Shown here: piece by piece, positions 26,545-36,403 of the stretch
Layout: each line of letters opens with the position of its first letter
Numbering within the stretch: position 1 is the stretch's first letter
Assembly (NCBI GenBank): GCA_963708515.1
Contig: CAVPSX010000002.1
Span: forward strand, 113,796 to 177,795
Direction: 5' to 3'
Length of the DNA: 64,000 nucleotides
Source of the DNA: JAPLJM01 sp963708515
Lineage (GTDB): Bacteria > Desulfobacterota > Syntrophia > Syntrophales > Fen-1087
Notes under the pieces: generated by a model
What the model was told of the DNA's origin: nothing
Databases searched by the model: none
What the model saw: the letters and a program-made list of their open reading frames with translations, nothing else
Program-made: the position numbers and the translations under genes

Positions 26545-29178
26545 TCATTCCCCGTCGATGGTTTCCCTCCAGGCGTTGATCAGATTGAGCGCTTCCAGTG
26601 GTGTGATCTTCTGAATATCCAGATTTTGAATGTCGTGGATCATTTTCTCCCGGGCGTCTATGAACAGACTCAACTGCAGGCGATCTTTCGGGGCCGCCTT
26701 GCGGCTTCGGCCAATCCGGGGTTGCCCTCCCTCGTCCATCTCCCCCTTTTCCAGGTTGTTCAGAATTTCTGATGCCCTGTCTATGACCGCTTCGGGGACA
26801 CCTGCGATGCGTGCCACCTGAATGCCATAGCTGCGGTTCGTACCGCCCGCCATGATTTTGCGCAGGAAGATAATTCGGTCGCCCCATTCCTTGACGGCGA
26901 TGTTGAAATTCCTCACGCCGGATTTGGCGGCCTCCAGTTCCGTGAGCTGGTGATAGTGGGTCGCAAAGAGGGTTCTCGACCCCAGATGGTCGGTGTCGTG
27001 GAGATATTCCGCCACGGCCCAGGCGATGCTGACGCCGTCGAAGGTGCTTGTGCCGCGTCCGACCTCGTCTAGGATGATCAGGCTTCGCCGGGTCGCGTGC
27101 TTCAGGATGTGGGCGACCTCGTTCATCTCCACCATGAATGTGCTCTGGCCCCGGCTAAGGCTGTCTGCTGCGCCGATACGTGTGAAAATCCGGTCTGTTA
27201 CGCCGATGCGCGCCCGCGTCGCCGGGACGAAACTGCCCATCTGCGCCATGAGTGCAATCAGGGCGCACTGCCGGATGTAGGTGGATTTTCCGGCCATGTT
27301 GGGACCCGTAATGATAAGCAGGCGGTTTTGCTCCAGGTCGAGCCGGCAGTCGTTCGGCACGAAACCGTCCGTGAGGTTCATCCTTTCCACGACGGGATGC
27401 CGGCCGTCGGCGATGTCAATGACGTCTTCGTCGTCCACGACGGGGCAGCAGTAGTTGTAGCGTTCCGCCGTCTCGGCCAGGGTGGACAGGGCGTCAAGGT
27501 CGGCGAGCGCGGCTGCTGTCGTCTGAATTCGCTTGATTTCTCTTGCAATACCCGTTCTGAGCGTGACAAACATCTCATACTCGCGTTCGCGCGACAGCTC
27601 CTGGGCGTTGAGCACCGTATGCTCGTATTCCTTGAGCTCCTGGTTGATGTAGCGTTCGGCATTGACGAGCGTCTGCTTGCGGACATAGTCCGCCGGCGCC
27701 AAGTCCGCGTTGGCCCGCGTGATTTCGATGTAATAACCAAAAACCTGGTTGAAGCCGACCTTCAGCGAGGAAATCCCGGTTCGCTTACGCTCCCGGTCCT
27801 CCAGGGCTGCGATCCACTTTTTCCCGTCGCGTGTCGCCGCCAGCAGGCGATCGAGTTCCGGATCGGCGCCCTCCCGGATTATGCCGCCCTCCCGCAGCGT
27901 GGCCGGCGGATCATCCGCAATGGTTTTCTCGATGCGCTCAAGCAGATCCGGCATCTCATCGAGCGCGGCGTCGACCGATCGGAGCAGGGGGGCCGTCAGC
28001 TCGCGAACGATGATCCGGATCTCCGGCAGGGTCTGCAGCGACGTCTTCAGGGCGACGAGATCCCTCGCATTGGCCAGGCCCATAGCGATGCGGGCGCCCA
28101 GTCTTTCCATGTCATAGACGCTTTTGAGTTGATGACGCAGGCTCTCGCGCAGCAGATGGTGATCCTTGATCTCGGCAACGGCAGCCAGCCGCTGACGGAT
28201 GCGCTCCGGGTTCACGAGCGGATAGGACAGCCACCAGCGCAGACGCCGCCCGCCCGGGGCCGTGACGGTCAGATCGAGGACATGGAAGAGACTGCCCTCC
28301 TTGCGGTGATCCGTAATTGTGCTGAATAGTTCAAGATTCCGCTTGGCAATGTCGTCCAGCACGAGATACTCGTCCGTCTGATACCGTTCGATCCGGTTGA
28401 TATGACTCAGATGATCTTTCTGCGTCTCTTCGATGTAGTGCAGGATCGCCCCGGCGGCACAGGCCATGGCCGGATGACGCTCCAGGCCGACCTGCGCGAG
28501 CACGGCGGCGTCAAAATAGCGATTCAGGCGGTCGGCGGCCGCCGGCAGGTCAAAATAATCGGCGCCAAAGATGTTGACCCGGCAGTCTTTTCTTTCCTTC
28601 AGATAGCCTTTCAGCAGGCGGCTTTCGGCCGTTTTTTGCTCGATCAGGATTTCCCGGAAAGAAAGACCGCTGATTTCCATAAGCAGGAATTCGGCCTGGG
28701 CCGATTCGGTGGTGCGGAATTCACCGGTCGAGATGTCCAGAAAGGCGAGTCCGAAATGGTCTCCGTGGACACACAACGATGCGAGGAAGTTATTCTCCTT
28801 GGCATCGAGATTGTCCGTATCTACGGCCAGGCCCGGCGTGACGACGCGCACGACCTCCCTTTTGACCACCCCTTTGGCCAGCTTCGGGTCTTCCACCTGT
28901 TCGCAGATTGCGGCTTTGAATCCCGCATCGATGAGCTTGGACAGGTAGGCGGAAACGGCATGATAGGGAAAGCCGCAGAGGGGGATGCTGTCTTCCTTGC
29001 CCTTGTTTCTCGAAGTCAGCGTGATGTCCAGCACCTTTGCTGCGACAACGGCGTCCTCGAAAAACATCTCATAGAAGTCGCCCATGCGGAACAGCAGGAT
29101 GCAATCGGGGTAGCGGCTCTTGATATCGAGGTACTGCCGCATAGCCGGGGTCAGTTCCGTCACGCCGGTTATGACCAT
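26545..29178 (-). CDS. mutS: DNA mismatch repair protein MutS
   Basis: Recognises mismatches and starts repair with MutL. It is 877 aa. The mismatch-reading Phe-x-Glu motif is in RMGDFYEMFFEDA near residue 35. The C-terminal ATPase has Walker A GPNMAGKSTY and DEVGRGTSTFDG. It is last in a long minus-strand cluster. Its start overlaps the end of the small membrane protein gene by ten bases. Confidence 0.96.
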   Translation of the reverse strand: MVITGVTELTPAMRQYLDIKSRYPDCILLFRMGDFYEMFFEDAVVAAKVLDITLTSRNKGKEDSIPLCGFPYHAVSAYLSKLIDAGFKAAICEQVEDPKLAKGVVKREVVRVVTPGLAVDTDNLDAKENNFLASLCVHGDHFGLAFLDISTGEFRTTESAQAEFLLMEISGLSFREILIEQKTAESRLLKGYLKERKDCRVNIFGADYFDLPAAADRLNRYFDAAVLAQVGLERHPAMACAAGAILHYIEETQKDHLSHINRIERYQTDEYLVLDDIAKRNLELFSTITDHRKEGSLFHVLDLTVTAPGGRRLRWWLSYPLVNPERIRQRLAAVAEIKDHHLLRESLRHQLKSVYDMERLGARIAMGLANARDLVALKTSLQTLPEIRIIVRELTAPLLRSVDAALDEMPDLLERIEKTIADDPPATLREGGIIREGADPELDRLLAATRDGKKWIAALEDRERKRTGISSLKVGFNQVFGYYIEITRANADLAPADYVRKQTLVNAERYINQELKEYEHTVLNAQELSREREYEMFVTLRTGIAREIKRIQTTAAALADLDALSTLAETAERYNYCCPVVDDEDVIDIADGRHPVVERMNLTDGFVPNDCRLDLEQNRLLIITGPNMAGKSTYIRQCALIALMAQMGSFVPATRARIGVTDRIFTRIGAADSLSRGQSTFMVEMNEVAHILKHATRRSLIILDEVGRGTSTFDGVSIAWAVAEYLHDTDHLGSRTLFATHYHQLTELEAAKSGVRNFNIAVKEWGDRIIFLRKIMAGGTNRSYGIQVARIAGVPEAVIDRASEILNNLEKGEMDEGGQPRIGRSRKAAPKDRLQLSLFIDAREKMIHDIQNLDIQKITPLEALNLINAWRETIDGE

Positions 29179-29600
29179 CGGTCGTCGCCCCTGCGCTTGA
29201 GGTCAATGACGTTGTCTCCATGGCTCTGCGTTTGGGAACCCGGCCCCCTGCGACCCTGTTCCTTGCCGATCAGGGCGTTGAGCAGCCCGCTCACAAGCGT
29301 GATGATCAGGGCGCCGGCAAGGGCCGTCCAGAAGCCGTGGACCTCGAACCCGGGAATCAGGCCGGAGGCCATTTTGAGCAATAACGCATTGATCACAAAC
29401 GTGAAGAGCCCCAGGGAAAGGATGTTGAGCGGCAGCGTCAACAAGATCAAAAGCGGTCTGAGAACGGCGTTCAGGATGCCCAGGACGGCCGCCGCCATAA
29501 AAGCAGATAGAAAGTCGCGGACCTCGACGCCGCTCAATAGATAGGCGGCGGCAAGGATTGCGGCCGTCAGAATCAGCCAGCGCAAGAGCAGTCCCGTCAT
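29169..29600 (-). CDS. small membrane protein, phage-holin-4/DUF superfamily (YvlD-like)
   Basis: About 143 aa with four hydrophobic segments (TGLLLRWLILTAAILAAAYL, FMAAAVLGILNAVLRPLLIL, ILSLGLFTFVINALLL, ALAGALIITLVSGLLNALIG) and a polar tail. The pattern VLGILNAVLRPLLILLTLPL is typical of the four-span holin superfamily IV/YvlD group found on many chromosomes. Its function is unknown and a lysis role is not implied. The ATG at 29600 is chosen because GAGGAG lies six bases upstream; ATGs one and eight codons earlier are possible. Confidence 0.82.
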   Translation of the reverse strand: MTGLLLRWLILTAAILAAAYLLSGVEVRDFLSAFMAAAVLGILNAVLRPLLILLTLPLNILSLGLFTFVINALLLKMASGLIPGFEVHGFWTALAGALIITLVSGLLNALIGKEQGRRGPGSQTQSHGDNVIDLKRRGDDRWS

Positions 29601-29627
29601 CATGATCTCCTCATTTCCGGGCAACCC

Positions 29628-31418
29628 CTAAACCTCAAGGTCGGTTTCCCGCTTCAGGATCCGGGTGACCCGGAAGACCTCTTCGATCGTCGTGATTCCC
29701 GCCAGAACCTTCTGCGCACCGTCGTAAAGTAGATTCTTCATGCCGCGCCGGATGGCCAGATCGTTAATCTGGTTTGAATCGGAGGTTTTCAAAATCAGAC
29801 GCTTGATTTCATCCTCCATGAGCATAATCTCGAAAATGGCGGTCCGGCCCCGGTAACCCGTGTTCATGCAGGCATGACAGCCTTTTCTTCTATACAGGAC
29901 ATGCCGGGCGAGGATATCCTTGGCGATGCCCATATTGGCCAGCGATTCGTCGTCGGGCTCGTAGGCCTCCTTGCACTTGGGACAGAGCAGGCGAACAAGC
30001 CGCTGCGCAATAATGGCGATCACCGAAGAGGTGACGAGAAAGGGCTCTATCCCCATATCAATCAGGCGGGTCACCGCGCTGGCCGCGTCATTCGTGTGCA
30101 GCGTGGAAAAGACCAGGTGTCCGGTCAGTGACGACTGGATTGCGATTTCAGCAGTTTCCCTATCGCGGATCTCACCCACGAGAATGACGTCCGGGTCTTG
30201 GCGCACAATGGAGCGCAGCCCGGCGGCGAAAGTCAGATCGATCTTCGGATTGACCTGGATCTGACCGATCCCGTCGATCTGGTACTCGATGGGGTCCTCG
30301 ATGGTGATGATATTGATATCGGACTGGTTGATTGTGGAGAGGGCCGCATAAAGGGTCGTCGTCTTGCCGCTTCCCGTCGGCCCGGTCACGAGAATGATCC
30401 CGTAGGGCGATTTGATGAGCTTGTTGAACAGACGCACGCTTTTCTCGCCCATGCCCAGTTCGGGCAACAGCAGAAAAGCCCCTGATTTGTCCAGCAACCG
30501 CAAGACCACCCGTTCTCCAAAGGCGGTTGGAATAACGGAAACCCGGATATCCACGCTGCGGTCGGCGATCTTGACTTCAATCCGGCCGTCCTGGGGCAGC
30601 CGTTTCTCGGCGATATTGAGCTTGGCCATGATCTTGACGCGTGAGATCAGGGGCGACTGGATCCTGCGGGGCAGGCTCAGGATGTCGTAGAGGATGCCAT
30701 CGATGCGATAGCGGATTTTCAGCGCGCTCTGATAGGGTTCGATGTGGATATCGCTGGCCCGGTCCTTGATGGCGCCTGCGACCAGCAGGTTCACGAGCTT
30801 AATGATCGGGGCGTTGCTGGATTCATCCAGCAGGTCGCCGGTGTCTTCAATTTCGGAGATGATGCTGTCCGGCGATTCACTGCCGTTGAGTTCCTCGAAG
30901 AATTCCTTGGCGGTATTCCGGCTGATGTCATAGGCCAGATTGATCGCCGCCTGTATGGCTGCCTGAGAGGAAAGAACGGTCTGAAAATCCCGCCAGCCTA
31001 AGAGACGGCGCAGGTCGTCCAACGCCTGAAAATTCGAGGGATCGTTCACGGCGATGAGCCACCCCTCCGGCGTTTCCAGGGGGACCATGCGGTATTTCTT
31101 CAGGTACTGGATAGGAATCTGCGCCGTGAAATCCGGATTCATGTGATCCGTGGGAAGCTCGGGCAGGAAGGGGAGATGGAAATGGGCGCTCAGGGCCTCC
31201 AGGAGTCTCGTTTCTGCAATCCCTTTTTTTTGTGTCAGCATCTCAAAGAGGCCGGCGCCGTTGCCCCTGAATTCCCTGGCGGCCTCGGAGAGCTCCGCTT
31301 CGGAAACACCTGCCTGAATCAGATAGGGACAAAGGGATGCCAGGGCAGGGGAGGGCGCCGCCTCCGGGGGCCGGGCTTCGCTGACTTTCATGTTGTTTTC
31401 TGCCTGCTGGCCTGCCAT
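29628..31418 (-). CDS. gspE: type II secretion system ATPase GspE
   Basis: Cytoplasmic ATPase that drives pseudopilus assembly, 596 aa. The N-terminal T2SSE domain includes AQIPIQYLKKYRMVPLE. The catalytic part has RASDIHIEPY, Walker A GPTGSGKTTTLYA near residue 345, EDPIEYQIDG, Walker B DPDVILVGEIRDRE and FSTLHTNDAASAV. Two CxxC pairs (CPKC, CHAC) bind zinc. It is the last gsp gene of the operon, followed by the holin-like protein and mutS. A minimal repeat copy lies between it and gspD. Confidence 0.94.
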   Translation of the reverse strand: MAGQQAENNMKVSEARPPEAAPSPALASLCPYLIQAGVSEAELSEAAREFRGNGAGLFEMLTQKKGIAETRLLEALSAHFHLPFLPELPTDHMNPDFTAQIPIQYLKKYRMVPLETPEGWLIAVNDPSNFQALDDLRRLLGWRDFQTVLSSQAAIQAAINLAYDISRNTAKEFFEELNGSESPDSIISEIEDTGDLLDESSNAPIIKLVNLLVAGAIKDRASDIHIEPYQSALKIRYRIDGILYDILSLPRRIQSPLISRVKIMAKLNIAEKRLPQDGRIEVKIADRSVDIRVSVIPTAFGERVVLRLLDKSGAFLLLPELGMGEKSVRLFNKLIKSPYGIILVTGPTGSGKTTTLYAALSTINQSDINIITIEDPIEYQIDGIGQIQVNPKIDLTFAAGLRSIVRQDPDVILVGEIRDRETAEIAIQSSLTGHLVFSTLHTNDAASAVTRLIDMGIEPFLVTSSVIAIIAQRLVRLLCPKCKEAYEPDDESLANMGIAKDILARHVLYRRKGCHACMNTGYRGRTAIFEIMLMEDEIKRLILKTSDSNQINDLAIRRGMKNLLYDGAQKVLAGITTIEEVFRVTRILKRETDLEV

Positions 31419-31490
31419 CTGTCAACCTTACATCCATGCGGTTGTGCTCCCTTGCAGAGAGGGGCAGTTGGGAGGACATCATTATTGCGA

Positions 31491-31549
31491 AAGCTTTGCA
31501 TAACCGGTTACAAATCGTTCGCAAGCGGCGAAGCCATTTTTCACCGGTA
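31491..31549. repeat. minimal copy of inverted-repeat family 2 (ends only)
   Basis: AAGCTTTGCATAACCGGTTA is followed closely by AGCCATTTTTCACCGGT, so the two ends of the long element are nearly abutted and the 90-100 bp middle is absent. The element lies between gspD and gspE. It shows that the ends can exist without the interior. Confidence 0.7.
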
Positions 31550-31557
31550 TCATCGCA

Positions 31558-33672
31558 TCATTGCTTCTTTTTCGGCGTTGCGGGTTTTATCGTGCCCTCC
31601 CGGAGCGTCTCCATATAATCTTTCTTGTCCCCGTGGATGTTTTTGGCGTCCTCCATTTTCAGGATGATATGCGGCGTGATGAAGATAAAGAGATTATTTC
31701 TTTCGGATAAAGTCGATTTTGTCTTGAAAAGCCAGCCCAGCAGGGGGATGTCTCCCAACAGAGGCACCTGGTATGTGCCGATGTCGGAAGCGTCTTCGAT
31801 CATGCCGCCGATGACCACCGTGTCGCCGCTTCTGACGGTGATCGTCGTTTTGGCGGTTCTTTTCAGGGTCGTCGGAGCCAGAACATTGGTGCCTTGAGAT
31901 TCCGCCGTTGCCGAAACAAGCTTAGTCACGGACTGGTCGAGCTTCAAGCGGACAGAGCCCTCCCGATTAATCTGGGGCGTCACCTTCAGCGTCACGCCCA
32001 CGTCCTTATATTCATAATTGCTGTAATTGGTCGTCGATCCGACGGTGGTGTCCTGGCGGGTGACATAGGGGACATTCTTACCCACGGTGAGCTCGGCCTC
32101 TTCGTTATCCAGCGTCAGCAGTTGCGGTGTGGCCAGGATCCGCATGTCTGAATCGTTCTGGTAGGCCTGGATGAATGCCGCCAGATTGGGAAAGGAGATC
32201 ACGGTGCCCCCGACGGCCACATTGATCATCTGGCCGATGACGCCGAGCGTCAGTCCCGATGGCAGACCTGTCCCGGCACGAAGACCCTGGGCGATGCTGT
32301 AGGTTCCCTTGTCTCCGCTGACGCCGCCGAGATAGGCCCCTGTCTTCCCGTCATAGCTGAAAGGGTTTGCGCCCTGCCACTCCACGCCCAACTTGAAGTT
32401 CTTTGACGTGTTGACTTCCATGAAGAGGGCTTCCAGGTAGACCATGGACCTCTCAATATCGAGCTTCTTGACGACATCTTCGATGATCAGATAGTCCGCC
32501 GTTTCCGCCGTGATAATCAGTGAATTGGTGGCTTTATCGGCGACAATCTGCACGGATTTCGACAGTGTGACGGGTTTGCCGTCCGGGGCCTTGGTCTGCT
32601 GCTGGAGGCTGGTCAGGACTTTGGCCGTATCTTCCGCCTTGGCGTTCTGGAGGTAGTAAACGCGGATCAACCCCGTGCCCTTGGGGATTTCCTTATCCAT
32701 CAGGTCCACAAGTTCCCGCACGCGGATCGTGTCGTTTTCCGTGGCGGCGATGACCAGCGCATTGGTTCGTTCATCGGCCACGATCTTGATCGGGGCGAAT
32801 GTTCCCTTCCGCTGCTGGAAAATGATGTTCAGGGTCTTGGTGGCTTCCGTTGCCGATGAGTATTTCAGGGGGATATAGGAAATCTGCTCGCCGACGCCTT
32901 CCACATCCAGGGCCTCGATGATGTCTTGCAGCCGTCTGATATTGGACAGGACGTCGGTAATCACCAGCATCCCGGTGGGCGGATAGGAAAGGATAACGCT
33001 GGTCTTGGAAATCAGGGGGTCCAGGACTCGTTTCATCTCGTCGGGACTGGCATGGTCGAGCGAGATGATCTGAGTCACGTACTTATCACCCGTGGCGGCC
33101 TTTTCATGCTGCAGACGAGTTTCCAGGTTCTTTTCCCTGGCCTGCTGGGACTGAATGATCTTGATCACATCGCCGGACTGGATCGTGGTGAACCCGTAGA
33201 CTTCCAGCACCGATTCAAAGACCTTGTAGACGTCATCCACCGCGATCTTCCGGGGGGAGATAACGGTCACTTTGGCCTTCACCTTGTCGTCGATGACAAA
33301 GTTCCTGCCCGTCAGCTCGCTGACAAATTTAATGAAAACCCGGATATCGACGTCGTCGAAATCAATCGTCACATACCGTTGATCCCTGGCCGCAGTTGCC
33401 GGTTGATACTGGGGCGTCGCAGCAGTCCGTTCCGTCGCTTCCGCCGGTGCCTTTACCGGCTTTTCCTTATCTGCCCGGCTTACCGCTTTCTTGTGCGCTC
33501 GGGCGGCCGTCGAAGCCGGGGGCTGCGCCTTTTGCTCCGGGGCGGTGGTCACGGTCCGGTCGTCGCCGGCGATGCGTGCAGCCGGCAGCGTCTGCGGAAG
33601 GGCAAAAACCGTCAGCAGCCAGAGGCACGAAAGCAGAAACACAAAAGGTCTTTTGTGAGGATTGATCCGCAT
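31558..33672 (-). CDS. gspD: type II secretion system secretin GspD
   Basis: Outer-membrane channel of the secretion system, 704 aa. The start is taken at 33672 (MRINPHKRPFVFLLSCLWLL, a signal peptide), which overlaps the previous gene's stop by one base. A Pro/Ala/Lys-rich linker follows. The N0 domain is around YVTIDFDDVDIRVFIKFVSE and N1-N3 repeats follow. The secretin core includes VYLEALFMEVNTSKNFKLGV and VPLLGDIPLLGWLFKTKS. An upstream in-frame ATG would lie inside the neighbour. Confidence 0.94.
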   Translation of the reverse strand: MRINPHKRPFVFLLSCLWLLTVFALPQTLPAARIAGDDRTVTTAPEQKAQPPASTAARAHKKAVSRADKEKPVKAPAEATERTAATPQYQPATAARDQRYVTIDFDDVDIRVFIKFVSELTGRNFVIDDKVKAKVTVISPRKIAVDDVYKVFESVLEVYGFTTIQSGDVIKIIQSQQAREKNLETRLQHEKAATGDKYVTQIISLDHASPDEMKRVLDPLISKTSVILSYPPTGMLVITDVLSNIRRLQDIIEALDVEGVGEQISYIPLKYSSATEATKTLNIIFQQRKGTFAPIKIVADERTNALVIAATENDTIRVRELVDLMDKEIPKGTGLIRVYYLQNAKAEDTAKVLTSLQQQTKAPDGKPVTLSKSVQIVADKATNSLIITAETADYLIIEDVVKKLDIERSMVYLEALFMEVNTSKNFKLGVEWQGANPFSYDGKTGAYLGGVSGDKGTYSIAQGLRAGTGLPSGLTLGVIGQMINVAVGGTVISFPNLAAFIQAYQNDSDMRILATPQLLTLDNEEAELTVGKNVPYVTRQDTTVGSTTNYSNYEYKDVGVTLKVTPQINREGSVRLKLDQSVTKLVSATAESQGTNVLAPTTLKRTAKTTITVRSGDTVVIGGMIEDASDIGTYQVPLLGDIPLLGWLFKTKSTLSERNNLFIFITPHIILKMEDAKNIHGDKKDYMETLREGTIKPATPKKKQ

Positions 33673-34412
33673 CACTCTCTCTTTTTCTCTATCAATTTCC
33701 TGAATGATTCCGAATCTGTAATATGCTTCAGGTCTCGATCGTTCTTTGCCCAATGGATGACATCGCCGTTGAGGGCGATGGCCGTTTTCAGGTGCTCCAG
33801 GCTCCTGGCCGTATCTTTTCGCTGCGCGAAGAGGCAGGACAGGTTGTAATAGGGATCGGCATAATCCGCTTTCAAGGAAATCGCCTGGTTGAACATTTCG
33901 AAAGCCTGATCCTGATTTCCCTGCGCCAGATAGAGCACGCCCAGATTATTCATCGCTTCAACATGCCGCGCGTCGATCGCCAGAACGCGGCGGTACAGCC
34001 ATTCCGCAACCGCTGTTTTCCTGTCCTGTTGTGCGGCCAGGGCTTCCCGATAAAGCGCCCGCGCGTCCGGAAAAGGCATTGCGGTTTCTGCCGGCGACTC
34101 AGTGGCACGGGTTGGCCCACCCGGCGTCGTCTGCACGACCGCCGGTTTTTGCGCCGGCCCGGCGCCGGCCCCTGCCTGGAGATGCGGCTCCTTCTTCCCG
34201 GCGAAGGGCAAAACAAAACTGTAATTGACGATCATCCAGATCAGCACAGCCGCCAGCGCCAGCACCAGCACCGCCGAAAAAACTGCGACGGCCCATTTAT
34301 TCCATGAACGGGCCGGGCGCCCCGGCAATTGCGGGATGATCCCGCCGTAATGGCTGTAGCGGTTATCCTTATCCTGCTGGGCTTTTTTCAGAGCGTCGTT
34401 GATATAACTCAT
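33672..34412 (-). CDS. GspB/ExeB-like membrane protein with TPR repeats
   Basis: A 246-aa protein. It begins MSYINDALKKAQQDKDNRYS, the characteristic start of GspB/ExeB-type proteins. One membrane span lies at about residues 40-63, then a Pro/Ala-rich linker. From about residue 118 there are three TPR-like units (AEWLYRRVLAIDARHVEAMN, GNQDQAFEMFNQAISLKADY, KDTARSLEHLKTAIALN). It is inner-membrane anchored with the TPR part probably periplasmic. Next to the ExeA-like ATPase, it would form the A/B pair that helps place the secretin. The TPR end replaces the usual GspB C-terminal domain. Confidence 0.8.
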   Translation of the reverse strand: MSYINDALKKAQQDKDNRYSHYGGIIPQLPGRPARSWNKWAVAVFSAVLVLALAAVLIWMIVNYSFVLPFAGKKEPHLQAGAGAGPAQKPAVVQTTPGGPTRATESPAETAMPFPDARALYREALAAQQDRKTAVAEWLYRRVLAIDARHVEAMNNLGVLYLAQGNQDQAFEMFNQAISLKADYADPYYNLSCLFAQRKDTARSLEHLKTAIALNGDVIHWAKNDRDLKHITDSESFRKLIEKKRE

Positions 34413-34483
34413 TCTGTTAATTAGTCAAGTGAATTAAGCATTATATCAATTATTCCAACATTTTTCCACATGCAAGCCCCTCA

Positions 34484-35434
34484 TTACCGGGGGGGCAGGC
34501 TGTTCACAAATTCAAATAACAGGTCGCTGTAGATAAAACCGGCGAGAGCTGCCGCAAGCACCATCAGGATAAGCAAAACCGCCCGCAGGCTGGTTACAGG
34601 CTGACCCCTTTCTATCCTCAAATAATGCTTTCCGATGTCCGCAATGGCGTTCCGGGCGGTCTTCCAGTTGACGGTTGTCTGTCCCCGCGCATAGGCAATA
34701 AGCATTGCCCGGTCGCAAATCGCGTTGATCCGCCTGGGAATACCCTTTGAATACCGGTAGATCAACCGGCAGGCCGGCGCCGAAAACGTCGCCTTTTCAG
34801 GCGCCCCGGCGACCGCCAGTCGGTGCCGGATATAATTTGGCACACTCCTGCGGTCCAGGGGGCCAAGGTTATAACGGACGGTGATGCGCTCGTTAAGCTG
34901 CCTGAGCGCCGGTGACATCAGCAGGTCCTGCAATTCCGGCTGACCGACCAGCACGATCTGAATCAATTTCTCCCGATCCGTTTCCAGGTTGGAGAGCAGG
35001 CGCAACTGCTCCAGCACGTCACGGGAGAGGTTCTGAGCCTCATCAATCAGGAGCACCACATTCCTGCCCGCCGCGAAACATTTCAGAAGAAATGCATTCA
35101 GGGCGTCAATATAACGTTTTTTCGTTTTTTCATGGCCATTCAGGGAAAGATGAAGTTCCTGATGGATCGCCTCCAGGAGCTCCATGTCCGTGATCGCAGA
35201 ATTGAAAATCAGGGCGCTCTCGACGGTGTCTTCAAGGTTGGCCAGCAGCGTTCGGCAGATGGTCGTCTTGCCCGTGCCGATTCCCCCGGTTACGACAATG
35301 AATCCTTTTTTTTCCGTGATCCCGTAAATGAGGTGGTTCAAAGCCTCCCGATGCTGATGGCTGAAATAAAAATATCGGGGATCGGGCGATAAGTTGAAAG
35401 GATTTTCTTTCAGGCCAAAATAGGCTGCGTACAT
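34484..35434 (-). CDS. ExeA-like AAA+ ATPase of the general secretion pathway
   Basis: A 316-aa protein. It starts MYAAYFGLKENPFNLSPDPR, the family signature. Walker A is GGIGTGKTT near residue 51 and Walker B VVLLIDEAQN near 126. A single membrane span near the C-terminus (VLLILMVLAAALAGFIYSDL) anchors it. The peptidoglycan-binding domain found in some ExeA proteins is missing. It lies between gspC and the GspB-like gene, so it is likely involved in secretin assembly at the cell wall. Confidence 0.88.
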   Translation of the reverse strand: MYAAYFGLKENPFNLSPDPRYFYFSHQHREALNHLIYGITEKKGFIVVTGGIGTGKTTICRTLLANLEDTVESALIFNSAITDMELLEAIHQELHLSLNGHEKTKKRYIDALNAFLLKCFAAGRNVVLLIDEAQNLSRDVLEQLRLLSNLETDREKLIQIVLVGQPELQDLLMSPALRQLNERITVRYNLGPLDRRSVPNYIRHRLAVAGAPEKATFSAPACRLIYRYSKGIPRRINAICDRAMLIAYARGQTTVNWKTARNAIADIGKHYLRIERGQPVTSLRAVLLILMVLAAALAGFIYSDLLFEFVNSLPPR

Positions 35435-35437
35435 AAA

Positions 35438-36346
35438 CTACCTGAACGTATAATTAAAAATTTCCTGGCGTCCCTGCCGCTTGACCTGCAGGGCCAGGTT
35501 GGAAGCTGATTTGAATGAATTGTAGAGTTCCATCATATCGTCACCCGTGGTCAATTTCCGCTCATTGATCCCCTGAATCACATCTCCGTCCACGAAGCCG
35601 ATCCTCTGATAGATGCTCCCGCTTTTAATGTTCGAAATCATGAAGCCGTCTGGAACGCCGCCGGTAAAATAGGGGCGGACCACGGCCTGGCTGAGGATCG
35701 TTCCCATGTCTTTCAAACTGCTGTCGATGTCCTTTCTGTCAAGGGTGATCGTTTTGCCGGATGAGGCGATCGGCGACGGGCCGGGGGGGCTCCCCGGCGG
35801 CAGGATCGATCTTTCGCTGGTTTCAGGGACTTTCAGAATCTGTTCCTGGCCATTGACATCCAAGGCGATGGCGTTGCGCATAATGCGGACGATCCTGGCG
35901 CCGGACAGGTTGTCGCCGACTTTATAGAGCCGCTGTTTTTTCTCGGCCTTATTCTCGATGACCGCAAACCCGTATTTTACGCCGCCCGCAACGGTTCCCC
36001 GCACTTCCAGGATTTGGGCGATATCGGACCGGGCGGCCGTCGTTTTGGAGCCTGTCTGTTGTTCGTAGAGTGTTTTATCCGTCGTGCCGAATAGGTTTCT
36101 GTCCGGAACGACCTTATACAAATCCACCGGTTCGGCAGCCGCAAACAGAGCAGTCGCCGTTTGCGGCAGGGCCGATGCGGTGGCCCCCTGAATCATTTTC
36201 AGACTGGCCGCCTTGTAAAAGATACCCGTGCACTGGTACATCAGAATCGTGATGACAATCAGGACTGCGCCGATACGGTACGGGGCGGCCTGAGACAGCA
36301 GGTACGGAGCATTCAGATTCGGCAGCCATTGCCGGATGTATTTCAT
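35438..36346 (-). CDS. gspC: type II secretion system protein GspC
   Basis: Inner-membrane protein linking platform and secretin. From the ATG at 36346 it is 302 aa; an ATG 14 codons upstream is possible but has no ribosome site, whereas AGGA precedes this one. The membrane span is near residues 22-40 (RIGAVLIVITILMYQCTGIF). A homology region follows (DLYKVVPDRNLFGTT, EVRGTVAGGVKYGFAVIE). The C-terminal PDZ domain has GFMISNIKSGSIYQRIGFVD and GDVIQGINERKLTTGDD. Confidence 0.87.
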   Translation of the reverse strand: MKYIRQWLPNLNAPYLLSQAAPYRIGAVLIVITILMYQCTGIFYKAASLKMIQGATASALPQTATALFAAAEPVDLYKVVPDRNLFGTTDKTLYEQQTGSKTTAARSDIAQILEVRGTVAGGVKYGFAVIENKAEKKQRLYKVGDNLSGARIVRIMRNAIALDVNGQEQILKVPETSERSILPPGSPPGPSPIASSGKTITLDRKDIDSSLKDMGTILSQAVVRPYFTGGVPDGFMISNIKSGSIYQRIGFVDGDVIQGINERKLTTGDDMMELYNSFKSASNLALQVKRQGRQEIFNYTFR

Positions 36347-36403
36347 CGCAATCCTGTTTTTGCAAAGGTTATTTACGAAATCGCCCATTTTTGACGATCG
36401 CGG

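Noticed and set aside
27097..28329. Plus-strand frame of 410 codons
   Set aside because: It is antisense to mutS and shows no domain.
29169..29600. Phage lysis gene (holin) as sign of a prophage
   Set aside because: The family is a common chromosomal four-span membrane protein, and no other phage gene is nearby.
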